From Snodgrassella alvi (GTDB taxonomy: Bacteria; Pseudomonadota; Gammaproteobacteria; Burkholderiales; Neisseriaceae): a stretch of DNA of 64,000 nucleotides. The notes beneath the pieces are model-generated. The model worked only from the letters and a program-made list of their open reading frames with translations. It ran no database searches and was not told the DNA's origin. This document shows positions 17,496-28,545 of the stretch, piece by piece. Location: assembly GCF_002777425.1 (NCBI RefSeq), contig NZ_MDVC01000055.1, forward strand, positions 1 to 64,000, written 5' to 3'. The position numbers were made by a program, and so were the translations under genes. How positions within the stretch are numbered: position 1 is the first letter of the stretch; every line of letters starts with the position of its first letter.

Positions 17496-17915
17496 ATGAT
17501 GTTATCTAGATGGTTGCTTGCATTGATGCTGGCCGCTATGGCCAGTACGGTATGGGCTGATGTGTATACAAAAGATGAATTGATTGGTTTTAATCGCGAT
17601 GCCGCAGCAGGTGGTAAGGGCACTTTGTATGGGCAGTTTGCATTCAGACGAGATGCGGCAAAGAGAGATGAGGCGATCAAGGAGATTGGCTGGATGACGT
17701 TGCAACCGGGTGATTCAATCGGTTTTCATCGGCATGAGCATAATGAGGATACTTATATTATTGTTTCTGGGATAGGTCTGTTTACTGATTCTGATGGTAA
17801 ATCTTATCAAGTTACGGTTGGTGATGTAACGATTGCGCGTAAGGGGCAATCGCATGCTTTGGCCAATATAGGTAAGGAGCCGCTGGTATTTATTGATGTG
17901 ATTGCTGAGCAATAA
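17496..17915 (+). CDS. Exported cupin-domain protein
   Basis: A 139-residue protein with signal peptide MMLSRWLLALMLAAMASTVWA and one conserved cupin barrel. The first motif reads PGDSIGFHRHEHNEDTYIIVSG (His, His and Glu as likely metal ligands) and the second VGDVTIARKGQSHALANIG contains the last His. It would be a small periplasmic metal-binding cupin; the reaction is unknown. GGAGGTGG immediately before tandem ATG codons (17496 and 17499) gives strong translation. A terminator follows at 18021. It is paired with the membrane-anchored gene upstream. Confidence 0.82.
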   Translation: MMLSRWLLALMLAAMASTVWADVYTKDELIGFNRDAAAGGKGTLYGQFAFRRDAAKRDEAIKEIGWMTLQPGDSIGFHRHEHNEDTYIIVSGIGLFTDSDGKSYQVTVGDVTIARKGQSHALANIGKEPLVFIDVIAEQ

Positions 17916-18020
17916 TTTCAGGTGTGGTTTTACTGCTCAGATGAATAGCCGGAGCGGCATATTGTTTTTTTGCTCTTTGAAAAGAATGTAATTGGGCAGG
18001 GATAAAGCTGTTTATATATA

Positions 18021-18053
18021 AACCGTCAGACAATGGTATGTCTGACGGTTTTT
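18021..18053. terminator. Bidirectional terminator, cupin gene and grpE
   Basis: AACCGTCAGAC (18021-18031) pairs perfectly with GTCTGACGGTT (18040-18050) around an eight-base loop, followed by T on the plus strand. It lies between convergent genes and can serve both. Confidence 0.8.
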
Positions 18054-18065
18054 GTGTAAGCGGAT

Positions 18066-18614
18066 TTATTCTGCGTCAGCCGCTTTGGCTACGGTTACCA
18101 TGGCTGGGCGTAATACGCGGTCGGCAAGGGTATAGCCTTTTTTCATAACGGAAACCACGGTGTTGGGTTCCTGTTCGCTGTCTACGCTTTGCAAAGCCTG
18201 ATGGCGGTGTGGATCGAGCTTGTCACCGGCTTTGGGGGTGATTTCTTTCACGTTAGATTGGTCGAAAGCTTTTTGTAGTTCGGTCAAGGTCATTTGTACG
18301 CCCATTTTCAGGGCATCAAAGTTGCCGCTCTGGTCTTGCAGTGCCATTTCCAGATAGTCTTTAACGGGCAGCATGGCACTGGCAAATTTCTGGCCAGCAA
18401 ATTTGTGTGCGCTTTCGAGCTCTTCCTGATGACGGCGGCGCAGGTTCTGTTCGGTTGCGAGCGAACGCAGTTGTTCGTCTTTGAGTTGTCCTTCAAGCTC
18501 GTTAATGCGTTCCTGTAAGTCTTCGATGGTGGCTTCGGGGGCAACTGTTGGTTCTGTGGTTTCGGTGTTATCGTTAATCTGAGTTTCGTTTTCAGTGTTG
18601 TTTTCCGGTTGCAT
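18066..18614 (-). CDS. grpE: Nucleotide exchange factor GrpE
   Basis: A 182-residue cochaperone that drives ADP release from DnaK. The acidic, disordered N-terminus (first ~28 residues) is followed by a long coiled coil (IEDLQERINELEGQL and on) and the C-terminal beta domain with DPHRHQALQSV and VVSVMKKGYTLADRVLRPAMVTVAK, the family signature. GAGGAAAAAAC precedes the ATG. A sigma-32-like heat shock promoter lies upstream at 18650-18678. dnaK is not in this window. Confidence 0.97.
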   Translation of the reverse strand: MQPENNTENETQINDNTETTEPTVAPEATIEDLQERINELEGQLKDEQLRSLATEQNLRRRHQEELESAHKFAGQKFASAMLPVKDYLEMALQDQSGNFDALKMGVQMTLTELQKAFDQSNVKEITPKAGDKLDPHRHQALQSVDSEQEPNTVVSVMKKGYTLADRVLRPAMVTVAKAADAE

Positions 18615-18649
18615 GTTTTTTCCTCGGCAAAAAGGTGAATTATTTAATT

Positions 18650-18678
18650 AAATTGGGTCGTTGTGGCGCTATTTCAAG
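18650..18678 (-). promoter_or_regulatory. Sigma-32 (RpoH) promoter for grpE
   Basis: Read on the minus strand, CTTGAAA (18678-18672) is followed after 14 bases by CCCAATTT (18657-18650). The known heat-shock consensus is CTTGAAA, 11-16 bases, CCCCATNT. It ends 36 bases before the grpE start. It fits grpE as a heat-shock gene. Confidence 0.75.
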
Positions 18679-18839
18679 CGATCGAGGTGGGGTTATGATG
18701 GTTTTTGCTTAGAGTGATTACAGTTTTGATTTTATTGCGCAATTTATGCGCGTTTTTTTATCTGGGTATTTAAATACCTTATTCAGGATAGAAATGTAAA
18801 TACCGGATTGGGCGTAGTTTGGCAGGCAGAGGGTTGATA

Positions 18840-18867
18840 GGCGGACGCGCAGATAGTGCTGTCCGCC
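18840..18867. terminator. Hairpin behind ppc
   Basis: GGCGGAC (18840-18846) pairs with GTCCGCC (18861-18867). It lies just past the ppc stop. The T-rich tail is on the plus strand, not in the direction of ppc, so a role as terminator is uncertain. Confidence 0.35.
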
Positions 18868-18881
18868 GTTTTGGTTGATAT

Positions 18882-21584
18882 TTAGCCGGTATTACGCAAT
18901 CCCTGAGCAATACCGTTAATGGTCAGGTGGATAAGCTGGAGTATTTCGCTGTTATCCGGTTGCTGGCGCAGTTGTTCCAGCAAATGAACCTGAAGCCAGT
19001 TCAGGGTGTTCAAATAGGGGATGCGTAAGGCCAGTGAACGCGCCAGTGTACGGTTGTCGCTCAGGTAGTGTTGGCGTTGCAAGATGTTGAGTAAGGCTTG
19101 TCGGCTGCGCTCAAATTCGTTTGCCAACATGGTGTAAATGGTTTGGGCGGCTTCTTGATCAGTGGCAAGGCTGATATAGGCTTTGGCAATGGTGAGATCG
19201 GCTTTTGCCATTACCTGATCCATGTTGGACAGCATGGTCTGGAAAAAGGGGCTGTGTTGTGCCTGTTGCTGTAAGCGTTGCAGATTGCTGCTGTCCTGTT
19301 CGATGAGGTCGACTACGGCACTGCCAAAACCATACCATGCTGGGAGCATGAGGCGATTCTGAGTCCAGGAAAATACCCACGGAATGGCGCGTAAGTCCTG
19401 AATTCTGGCCAGTGTTTTACGGCTGGCCGGACGACTGCCGATATTGAGGCTGGCAATTTCCTGAATCGGGCTGGTTTGCAGGAAGTAGTCAATAAATCCG
19501 GGAAAGGTGATCAGCTGGCGGTAGTATTTGAATGCACTGACAGACAGTGCATCCATCAGTTTGCTGTCGGGCTCGCTGTTTTGGGGTGGTAATACGGTGG
19601 CTTCGAGGGTGGCGGCAATCAGTGCTTCGAGATTGCGTTCGGCATTGGTAGGGTCGGCGTATTTGGCAGTGATGACTTCACCCTGTTCGGTAATGCGTAT
19701 CTGTCCGGCTACGCTGCCGGCTGGCTGTGCCATGATAGCGTCGAAAGATGGTCCTCCGCCACGCCCAACGCTACCGCCACGGCCATGAAACAGGCGCAGG
19801 CGGATATGATGGCGGTCAAACAGTTGTACTAGTTTGGATTCTGCCTGATATAGTGACCACTGGCTGGTGACGTAACCGCCATCTTTATTGCTGTCGGAGT
19901 AACCCAGCATGATTTCTTGCAGGTTATTGCGGCTGTGCAGGAATGCACGGTACCACGGCAGGTTGAATAGGTTATCCATGATGCCAAGGCAATTGTGCAG
20001 GGCATCGATGGTCTCAAACAGAGGAACGATGTTGATACGGCTGGTGGGTTTTTCGTTGCTGATAGTCAGCAGACCGGTTTCTTTAAGTAGTAATGCGACT
20101 ACCAGTATATCGCTAACGGTTTCGGTATTAGAGATGATGCACTGGTTGATGGCTGTTTCACCATAGCGATTTTTGATGCTGGCAGCAGTCTGGAAAATAG
20201 CCAGTTCGCGCATGGTATGGGAGCTATACTGGATATAAGGGCTATACAGGGGGCGCTGGGTGCTCAGCTCGCGTAACAGTACGCGCTGTTTGGCTGCTTC
20301 GCTTAAGGTCTGAAAAGCTTCAAGACCGGCATGGGTAAACAGTTCGGCCACAACTTCGGTATGTTTGGCCGCATGCTGGCGTAAGTCTATGGGCATGAGA
20401 TGAAAGCCAAACAGGGAAACAGAACGAATCAGATCAGCCAGTTTGCCATGGCTGAGCAGGGCACTGCCATTTTGTTGCAGCGAGCTGGCGATATTGTTGA
20501 GTTCCTGTAGGAGTTCTGCCGGCTGTTGATAGGGGGGCAGGCCATGAGGCGGACTGTCTGGTTTGATACCCAGTTGTTGTGCTGTGGCATGGAGGCGTGC
20601 CTGTATATAGGTGAGGGCACGCCGATAAGGTTCTTCTTTATGTGCAGTGGCGGTGTCCGGTGACTGTTCGGCCATCTGGAGAACGGTGTGATCAACTTGC
20701 ACGCGGCGGGTTGACAGAGGCAGTAGTTGATGCAGTTCATCCAGACACTGGTGATAATGCTGCAACAGGGTATTGGCCTGAAAGGTGAAGGCTTCCTGTA
20801 ATGTATCGGCATTGACAAAGGGGTTGCCGTCACGATCGCCGCCAACCCAGCCACCTATGCTGATTACGTTGGGCAGGCTGGCTTGCGGGTAGACGCTGGC
20901 AAGTTGCTGTTGCAGCTTGCGATACAGCGCAGGTACGGCTTTGAAAAAGCTTAATGGAAAATAAGTTACGCTGTTGTAGATTTCATCGCTAACGCTGATT
21001 TTGAAATGACGGGTTTCATCAGTCTGCCATAAGGCCAGCAGGATGGCTTCAGTCTGTTGTTGTAACTGTTCGCTGTGATGTTTGCTAGTATGGTTACGCT
21101 CGTTAAGGATAGTACGGATATGACGCTGGAAACAGAGAATGCATTGGCGTTGTACTTCGGTGGGGTGGGCGGTGAGAACAGCACTGATGCTGGTGTGCTG
21201 TAAGGTCTGTTCCAGCTCGGCGGTGCTGATATGCTGTTGCTGAATCTGGTTGATAACGCGAATAAAGCTGGTACGCCCGGGGTGCTGGCTGTTGTTTTCG
21301 TATGCCTGCCGCCGCCGTTCATGATGAGCATCTTCGGCGATGTTTAATACCTGTGCAAACAGGCTGCAAGCGCGAATCAGGTCTTGTTGCTGGCGCAAGT
21401 CGAGGGTGGGAAGTGCCTGCTGGATGGTGGTTTGTGGCTGGTTGCCATTGAGTAGCTGGCGTAATACGGTTTGTACGGCTGTGGTAGTTTCGTGTTGCAA
21501 GATGTTAAATAATGCCTGAGTCAGAAAGCTGATGTCTGCCAATAGGGGAGCGTCTTTGTGTTTGTCCAGAAGTGGTGTGGGCAT
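18882..21584 (-). CDS. ppc: Phosphoenolpyruvate carboxylase
   Basis: A 900-residue enzyme adding bicarbonate to phosphoenolpyruvate to make oxaloacetate, an anaplerotic step feeding the TCA cycle. It has the catalytic histidine motif TAHPTEVQR, GWVGGDRDGNPFV, the YSDSNKDGGY block, the HGRGGSVGRGGGP loop, and a C-terminal NTG ending, all diagnostic. I place the start at ATG 21584 (MPTPLLDKHKDAP). An in-frame TTG at 21623 would add 13 residues but has no ribosome site. The gene is divergent from cysT across a ~350-base spacer. Confidence 0.96.
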   Translation of the reverse strand: MPTPLLDKHKDAPLLADISFLTQALFNILQHETTTAVQTVLRQLLNGNQPQTTIQQALPTLDLRQQQDLIRACSLFAQVLNIAEDAHHERRRQAYENNSQHPGRTSFIRVINQIQQQHISTAELEQTLQHTSISAVLTAHPTEVQRQCILCFQRHIRTILNERNHTSKHHSEQLQQQTEAILLALWQTDETRHFKISVSDEIYNSVTYFPLSFFKAVPALYRKLQQQLASVYPQASLPNVISIGGWVGGDRDGNPFVNADTLQEAFTFQANTLLQHYHQCLDELHQLLPLSTRRVQVDHTVLQMAEQSPDTATAHKEEPYRRALTYIQARLHATAQQLGIKPDSPPHGLPPYQQPAELLQELNNIASSLQQNGSALLSHGKLADLIRSVSLFGFHLMPIDLRQHAAKHTEVVAELFTHAGLEAFQTLSEAAKQRVLLRELSTQRPLYSPYIQYSSHTMRELAIFQTAASIKNRYGETAINQCIISNTETVSDILVVALLLKETGLLTISNEKPTSRINIVPLFETIDALHNCLGIMDNLFNLPWYRAFLHSRNNLQEIMLGYSDSNKDGGYVTSQWSLYQAESKLVQLFDRHHIRLRLFHGRGGSVGRGGGPSFDAIMAQPAGSVAGQIRITEQGEVITAKYADPTNAERNLEALIAATLEATVLPPQNSEPDSKLMDALSVSAFKYYRQLITFPGFIDYFLQTSPIQEIASLNIGSRPASRKTLARIQDLRAIPWVFSWTQNRLMLPAWYGFGSAVVDLIEQDSSNLQRLQQQAQHSPFFQTMLSNMDQVMAKADLTIAKAYISLATDQEAAQTIYTMLANEFERSRQALLNILQRQHYLSDNRTLARSLALRIPYLNTLNWLQVHLLEQLRQQPDNSEILQLIHLTINGIAQGLRNTG

Positions 21585-21936
21585 GGTTTTCTCGCTTTTG
21601 CAGATTGGTATGTTTATGTTCAATAGCTTGCTCTATGATATTACGTGGTGATTCTGTCGGCAATACTGCTGATTTGATAAAGGGTTATAACTACTGCTTC
21701 TTAGGTTACAAAAATATATTCTTTCTCAATTGTCCGGACGGCCTTTTATATTGTTGGTGCTTGTAGCACAGCAGAATGATGTTGCTGTTTGGTTTTATGC
21801 GTTCTGTTTATAATTTTTTGGCATATTTTGCTGTTGGGACATAGCCTGAACAAGGTGATTCTAATTTGTGTCGGTATTTTTTACCGTGCTGCTGCTGATG
21901 TTGTGGGTGCCTGTCGGGTCTATGGGAGAAAAAGTT
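21585..21936. other. Divergent control region, ppc / cysT
   Basis: This 350-base spacer holds the promoters of both divergent genes. A perfect TATAAT at 21809-21814 points toward cysT but has no matching -35, as expected for a promoter needing an activator such as CysB; that is inference. I saw no strong dyad or small gene. Confidence 0.4.
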
Positions 21937-22773
21937 ATGCTGTTATTGAAACAGCCATCTGTATTGCCTGGTTTTACGCTTAGTCTGGGTGTGAGTGTGC
22001 TATCGCTGTCATTACTGGTGTTATTACCATTTGCGATGCTGGTGTGGACGGTTACTGATTTGGGCTGGCAGGGTTTTATGCGGTTAATTTTCGAGCAGCG
22101 GACGCTTGCTGCGGTATGGTTGACGCTGAAAATGTCTTTACTGGCGATGCTGGCCAGTGTGCTGCTGGGAACATTAGTGGCATGGGTGCTGGTGCGCTAT
22201 CACTTCTGCGGCAAAGATTTGGTCAATGCTCTGGTGGATTTACCATTTGCATTACCGACAGCGGTAACGGGGGTAGCTCTGGCTACTTTATATGCACCCA
22301 CTGGCTGGATAGGTGCAATATTTGCCCGGTTTGGCTGGCAGATAGCATTTACGCCGACAGGTATCTGGCTGGCATTACTACTGGTTAGCTTGCCGTTTGT
22401 GGTGCGGGCTGTGCAGCCGGTATTGGCTGAGTTGTCGGGAGAATATGAGGAGGCGGCAACGATATTGGGTGCATCCAGATTAACAATTATATTCAGAGTG
22501 CTGTTACCGGAGGTTTTGCCCGCGCTGGTAATGGGGGCAGGTATGGCTTTTGCACGTGCCACTGGCGAGTATGGTTCAGTCATTTTTATAGCAGGAAATG
22601 TACCGTTTAAATCGGAAATTCTGCCACTGATTATTGTCAGTAAGTTTGAACTGTTTGATTTACCGGCCGCAGCAGCAGTAGCGCTATTTATGCTGATTAT
22701 TTCTTTTGTTATTTTATTTACGCTGAATTTATGGCAATGGCGTTTGAGCCGGCGTATGCAGGGGCGATATTGA
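21937..22773 (+). CDS. cysT: Sulfate/thiosulfate ABC permease CysT
   Basis: A 278-residue inner-membrane permease with about six helices. LPGFTLSLGVSVLSLSLLVLLP at the start and the EAA loop YEEAATILGASRLTIIFRVLLPE are characteristic, as is ARATGEYGSVIFIAGN. It imports sulfate or thiosulfate with CysW and CysA. ATG at 21937 is chosen because GGGAGAAAAAG precedes it and the length then equals the family norm. A GTG at 21868 would add 23 residues. The stop overlaps the start of cysW. Confidence 0.95.
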   Translation: MLLLKQPSVLPGFTLSLGVSVLSLSLLVLLPFAMLVWTVTDLGWQGFMRLIFEQRTLAAVWLTLKMSLLAMLASVLLGTLVAWVLVRYHFCGKDLVNALVDLPFALPTAVTGVALATLYAPTGWIGAIFARFGWQIAFTPTGIWLALLLVSLPFVVRAVQPVLAELSGEYEEAATILGASRLTIIFRVLLPEVLPALVMGAGMAFARATGEYGSVIFIAGNVPFKSEILPLIIVSKFELFDLPAAAAVALFMLIISFVILFTLNLWQWRLSRRMQGRY

Positions 22774-23645
22774 TGAGTATAGTTAAAACTAATGAATTGC
22801 TCTCTGAGCCGCGCTGGCTGCGCTGTGTGCTGATTGGCATAACGCTGCTGTTTCTGGGCGTGTTGTTAGTGCTGCCATTGTTGTCGGTATTCAGCTTTGC
22901 GCTGGCAAAGGGCTGGCAATTATATCTGGCTGCTTTGACCGATGAGGAAGCACTGGCAGCCATTCGCCTGTCATTGTTGATTACCCTGATTGTAGTGCCG
23001 ATTAATGTGGTTCTGGGAGTAGCGATAGCATGGCTGTTAACCCATTTTTCTTTTCGTGGTAAGCAGTTGTGGACAACATTACTGGATTTGCCGTTTGCTG
23101 TATCACCAGTTGTTGCTGGTCTGATGTTTGTATTGTTGTTTGGCAGTAATAGCTGGTTTGGTGGTTGGTTGGATGCGTATGGAATACAGATTATTTTTGC
23201 CGTACCGGGCATGGTGCTGGCTACTCTGTTTGTAACATTTCCATTTGTAGCACGTGAATTAATTCCATTAATGCAGGCTCAGGGAAGCAGTGAAGAGCAG
23301 GCAGCACTGATACTGGGTGCCAGTGGCTGGCAAATGTTCTGGCGTGTGACTTTACCCAATCTGAAATGGGCACTGGTTTACGGCATTATTCTGACTAATG
23401 CGCGTGCGATGGGTGAGTTTGGGGCGGTTAGCATGGTTTCGGGTCATATTCGTGGTGAAACCAATACTATGCCGTTACTGGTAGAGATGATGTACAACGA
23501 ATACAACATGGTAGGTGCGTTCGCTGTGTCCAGTTTGATGGCCTTACTAGCGTTATGTACTTTGATATTGCAGAAGTTTCTCGATTGGCATCAGGCACGT
23601 TTGTGCACAGATGCCCAACGTCGGCAGGCTGCAGTTATGGATTAA
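22773..23645 (+). CDS. cysW: Sulfate/thiosulfate ABC permease CysW
   Basis: A 290-residue partner permease of CysT. It shows six hydrophobic segments, the loop EEQAALILGASGWQMFWRVTLPN that docks CysA, and ARAMGEFGAVSMVSGHIRG, typical of CysW. The ATG at 22773 shares bases with the cysT stop (TGATG), so translation is coupled. An earlier frame start would add 14 residues inside cysT and is less likely. Confidence 0.95.
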   Translation: MSIVKTNELLSEPRWLRCVLIGITLLFLGVLLVLPLLSVFSFALAKGWQLYLAALTDEEALAAIRLSLLITLIVVPINVVLGVAIAWLLTHFSFRGKQLWTTLLDLPFAVSPVVAGLMFVLLFGSNSWFGGWLDAYGIQIIFAVPGMVLATLFVTFPFVARELIPLMQAQGSSEEQAALILGASGWQMFWRVTLPNLKWALVYGIILTNARAMGEFGAVSMVSGHIRGETNTMPLLVEMMYNEYNMVGAFAVSSLMALLALCTLILQKFLDWHQARLCTDAQRRQAAVMD

Positions 23646-23674
23646 ACAGTAAGGTACTGTGTTGAGTGGCGATT

Positions 23675-24757
23675 ATGGGTATTCGTATTAAACATTTGAA
23701 CAAATATTATGGTGATTATCACGCTTTACAGGATATTAATTTACAAGTGCCGGCTGGTTCGCTGACAGCTTTGCTTGGCCCTTCTGGTTGTGGCAAGACC
23801 ACTTTGTTACGCATTATTGCTGGACTGGAACACGCCGATTCGGGCGAACTGTTTTTTGCGGATAAGGAAGTCAGCAAGCTGCATGTGCGTGAGCGGCAGG
23901 TTGGGTTTATGTTTCAGCACTATGCGCTGTTTCGCCATATGACAGTGTTTGATAATGTTGCTTTTGGCTTGCAGGTATTGCCACGCCGCTTGCGCCCGGG
24001 TAAAGCAGAGATAGCCGCGCGGGTAGAAGAATTATTACAACTGGTGCAGCTGGAGTGGCTGGCAAAAGTATATCCACAGCAATTATCTGGTGGCCAGCGC
24101 CAGCGTATTGCACTGGCACGGGCGCTGGCAACCAAACCAAAACTGCTGTTGCTGGATGAGCCTTTTGGTGCACTGGATGCCAAGGTACGCAAGGAGCTAC
24201 GCCGGTGGCTGGTGGAAATTCACCATCAGTTGGACATTACCAGTGTGCTAGTTACACATGATCAGGAAGAGGCTCTGGAAATGGCTGATCAGATCGTGGT
24301 CATGAATCAGGGCAAAATTGAGCAAAGTGGTGCGGCTGCATCTCTGTATGATAATCCGGGGAATGTATTTGTTACCGAGTTTCTGGGCGAAGTGAATGTT
24401 TTTGAAGATGCCTGTATTGAACAGGGGCAACTGTGTCTGGGCAGCTATTGCGAACCGGTCACCACAGGAGAATGCGCGCGCCAGAATGTGGCTGTCTATG
24501 TGCGCCCGCAGGAAATACAGCTATTAACTCATATTCAGGATAATGTGATTGCTGCTGCAATTGTGGAAGAAATACATGTTATCGGTGCACAGATCAGGTT
24601 GTGGCTACGGCGACAGGATAATAAACAGCGTATACAGGTGTGGCTGTCACCAGCAGAATTTCGCACACTGGCTCTGCAACCATCACAAACAGTGTGGTTC
24701 AAACCACAACGCCTAGCTATATTCAGCTTGCCAGAACTGGTGGATTATATAATTTAA
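23675..24757 (+). CDS. cysA: Sulfate/thiosulfate ABC ATP-binding protein CysA
   Basis: A 360-residue ATPase: Walker A GPSGCGKT at residues 35-42, signature LSGGQRQR, Walker [17 protein letters not shown], switch [15 protein letters not shown], and a C-terminal TOBE-like regulatory domain ([10 protein letters not shown]). It energises CysTW. I use ATG at 23675; a GTG at 23666 would add three residues. No periplasmic sulfate-binding protein gene (cysP or sbp) lies beside the operon, so the receptor must be encoded elsewhere. Confidence 0.95.
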   Translation: MGIRIKHLNKYYGDYHALQDINLQVPAGSLTALLGPSGCGKTTLLRIIAGLEHADSGELFFADKEVSKLHVRERQVGFMFQHYALFRHMTVFDNVAFGLQVLPRRLRPGKAEIAARVEELLQLVQLEWLAKVYPQQLSGGQRQRIALARALATKPKLLLLDEPFGALDAKVRKELRRWLVEIHHQLDITSVLVTHDQEEALEMADQIVVMNQGKIEQSGAAASLYDNPGNVFVTEFLGEVNVFEDACIEQGQLCLGSYCEPVTTGECARQNVAVYVRPQEIQLLTHIQDNVIAAAIVEEIHVIGAQIRLWLRRQDNKQRIQVWLSPAEFRTLALQPSQTVWFKPQRLAIFSLPELVDYII

Positions 24758-24972
24758 TGCGATGTAAAAATTAGGCTTCAGGTTTGCTGTTAATTGATAT
24801 GTTAATCAGCCTGTATTGGCGATTAATTTATTTCGAGTTATCCGTACTAATCAATATTTTTGTTTAATATTTTAAATAATTTATGTGTTTAGTTAGTATA
24901 TATAGAAAATGACTATTCAGAAACTAGATTATAACTTCTTAGGTATTTAAATTTATATGTATATTATATAAA

Positions 24973-25007
24973 AACAGGGCTATCTGGATTTGCCCAATAG
25001 CCCTGTT
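24973..25007 (-). terminator. Terminator behind murA
   Basis: AACAGGGCTAT (24973-24983) pairs perfectly with ATAGCCCTGTT (24997-25007). In the direction of murA it is followed by a T run (TTTTTATAT), so it is a standard intrinsic terminator. Confidence 0.85.
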
Positions 25008-25025
25008 GTTGGATTGTGATGTTTA

Positions 25026-26569
<1,544 letters not shown>

Positions 26570-26623
26570 GATGGGCTCCAGGATAGCTATTGAAATGGCG
26601 GCTATTATAGCGTTTTAGTTTGT

Positions 26624-27385
26624 CTAATTGCGTAATTTCCAGCCAGATTTCAGTATGGCGCAGACAAGAATACATAAGCCAACAGCAAAGCTGCCGACTA
26701 CGCTTAATGCCAGCCAAGGGGAGGAATCACTCTGGCCAAAAAAGCCAAAACGAAAGCCATCAATGATGTAAAAAACTGGATTGAAATGACTGAGGGAGCG
26801 CCAGAATGCTGACAGGCTGTTAATAGAATAGAATACGCCAGACAGGAAAGTCAGGGGCATGATGAGAAAATTCTGGAATGCAGCTAGCTGGTCGAATTTT
26901 TCTGCAACAATGCCTGCCAAGAGGCCAAACATACCCATGATTGCACATCCCAGCAGAGCAAATGTGATTATCCAGCCGATCTGATAAGGTAGAGGTAGGC
27001 CAAAAAAAGCCGTTACTGCTATTACACCAAGCCCCACCATTAATCCACGCAGGATAGAAGCACCCACATAGGCGCAGAAGAAAGCAGCTGTACCTAATGG
27101 CGGCAACAGGATAAATATCAGATTACCGGTTATACGTGACTGAATCAGGCTTGAGGATGAATTGGCAAAGGCATTTTGCAGCATGGACATCATGGCCAGC
27201 CCCGGAATCAGAAATGCATTGTAACTGACACCAGGTAGGATATCAGCACGTCCTTGCATGATATGAGCAAAAATTAGCTGGTACAGCAAGGCAGTCAGAA
27301 TAGGCGCAGATAGGGTTTGAAAGCCTACTTTCCAGAAACGCAGTACTTCTTTTTTAAACAGGGTATAGCAACCAATGGTATTCAT
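26624..27385 (-). CDS. ABC-2 type exporter permease (YadH-like)
   Basis: A 253-residue permease with six membrane helices of the ABC-2 family. The segment QNAFANSSSSLIQSRITGNL resembles YadH-like proteins, and PLTFLSGVFYSINSLSAFWR is the usual loop before the last helices. It pairs with the ATPase gene just upstream (overlap of four bases). The exported substrate is unknown. The gene ends before ibaG in the same direction. Confidence 0.85.
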   Translation of the reverse strand: MNTIGCYTLFKKEVLRFWKVGFQTLSAPILTALLYQLIFAHIMQGRADILPGVSYNAFLIPGLAMMSMLQNAFANSSSSLIQSRITGNLIFILLPPLGTAAFFCAYVGASILRGLMVGLGVIAVTAFFGLPLPYQIGWIITFALLGCAIMGMFGLLAGIVAEKFDQLAAFQNFLIMPLTFLSGVFYSINSLSAFWRSLSHFNPVFYIIDGFRFGFFGQSDSSPWLALSVVGSFAVGLCILVCAILKSGWKLRN

Positions 27386-28299
27386 TTATCACCTTTCACA
27401 TGATCGCTGGTCAGGCGCAGAAACACGTTTTCCAGATCGTTTTCCATTATGTGTAGGTTTCTGACGTTGATATTCTGGGTTTGCAGATTTTGTAACAGAG
27501 TGGTCAGCTGGCCGTAGTCAGCAAGTTTCAGTAGATAATTGTTACCATCTGCCTGTATGAGATGCTGATGCAGGTTATCTGGCAATGGTTGATCTAAAGT
27601 TAATGTCAGCTGTAAATCTGTTTCGCTATCCAGTAGGTTTTGAGTACTGTCCAGTGCCACAATTTCGCCGTGTTTAAGCATGGCAATACGGTCACATAAC
27701 GACTGTGCCTCCTCCAGATAATGGGTTGTCAGAATGATGGTATGACCGGCTGTGTTCAATTTGGTAATGAATTGCCACAGGTTTTGTCTTAATTCGACAT
27801 CTACGCCGGCAGTCGGTTCGTCCAGTACGATGACTGGTGGCCGGTGTACCAGTGCCAGCGCTACCATGACACGACGCTTCATGCCACCGGAGAGGTTGCG
27901 GGTATTGGTATTGGCTTTATCTGCTAAGCCGAGACTGACAATAATTTCATCTATCCATTCGTCGTTTTTGCGCAAACCAAAATAACCGGACTGAAATCGC
28001 AGTGCCTCGCGTACGCTGAAAAAAGGGTCGAAAACCAGTTCCTGTGGTACGACTCCTAAAAGTTTGCGGGTGATATTTGCTTCATGTTGCACATCATGGC
28101 CGCAAATGCTGATTTGGCCGGAGGTTAGACGGCTCAGGCCAGCCATTGCTGAAATAAGTGTGGTTTTGCCAGCGCCGTTGGGGCCGAGCAGGCCAAAAAA
28201 TTCACCTGGCTGAACGCTGAAGCTGACGCCTTTTAAAGCCATAAAACCATTGGCATAGGTTTTAACAGCTTGTTTGATGCAAAGAGCAGGAGAAGTCAT
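27382..28299 (-). CDS. ABC-2 type exporter ATPase (YadG-like)
   Basis: A 305-residue ATPase with Walker A GPNGAGKTT at residues 39-47, signature LSGGMKRR, Walker B VIVLDEPTAGVD, and switch TTHYLEEAQSL. A C-terminal extension of about 80 residues is usual in this DRA/CcmA-like group. It forms an exporter with the following permease. The two genes overlap (ATGA), so expression is coupled. It is unrelated by sequence to the importers elsewhere in the window. Confidence 0.88.
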   Translation of the reverse strand: MTSPALCIKQAVKTYANGFMALKGVSFSVQPGEFFGLLGPNGAGKTTLISAMAGLSRLTSGQISICGHDVQHEANITRKLLGVVPQELVFDPFFSVREALRFQSGYFGLRKNDEWIDEIIVSLGLADKANTNTRNLSGGMKRRVMVALALVHRPPVIVLDEPTAGVDVELRQNLWQFITKLNTAGHTIILTTHYLEEAQSLCDRIAMLKHGEIVALDSTQNLLDSETDLQLTLTLDQPLPDNLHQHLIQADGNNYLLKLADYGQLTTLLQNLQTQNINVRNLHIMENDLENVFLRLTSDHVKGDK

Positions 28300-28347
28300 A
28301 GGTTAAATGGATATCTGCAATGGTTGGTGATAGTGTTTTGCTGATGA

Positions 28348-28545
28348 TTAAGGCTCTGATGGTTTTATTTCTTCACTCAGGGGCTGATCTTCATCTGCTG
28401 GCAGGTTATAGTTTTCGCTGGCCCAGCTGCCAAGATCAATCATTTTGCAGCGTTCTGAGCAAAATGGCCGGAAACGGTTGGCTGGAGTCCATATAACATT
28501 TTGTCCACAGGTGGGGCAAATAACAGTCGTGATTTTTTCTGTCAT
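28348..28545 (-). CDS. yacG: DNA gyrase inhibitor / zinc-ribbon protein YacG
   Basis: A 65-residue zinc-finger protein: CPTCGQ and [19 protein letters not shown] supply four Cys ligands and the family signature. YacG of E. coli binds and inhibits DNA gyrase. The start is ATG 28545, which overlaps the zapD stop (TAATG); a longer frame to 28572 lies inside zapD. The order coaE-zapD-yacG is the standard proteobacterial cluster. Confidence 0.93.
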   Translation of the reverse strand: MTEKITTVICPTCGQNVIWTPANRFRPFCSERCKMIDLGSWASENYNLPADEDQPLSEEIKPSEP

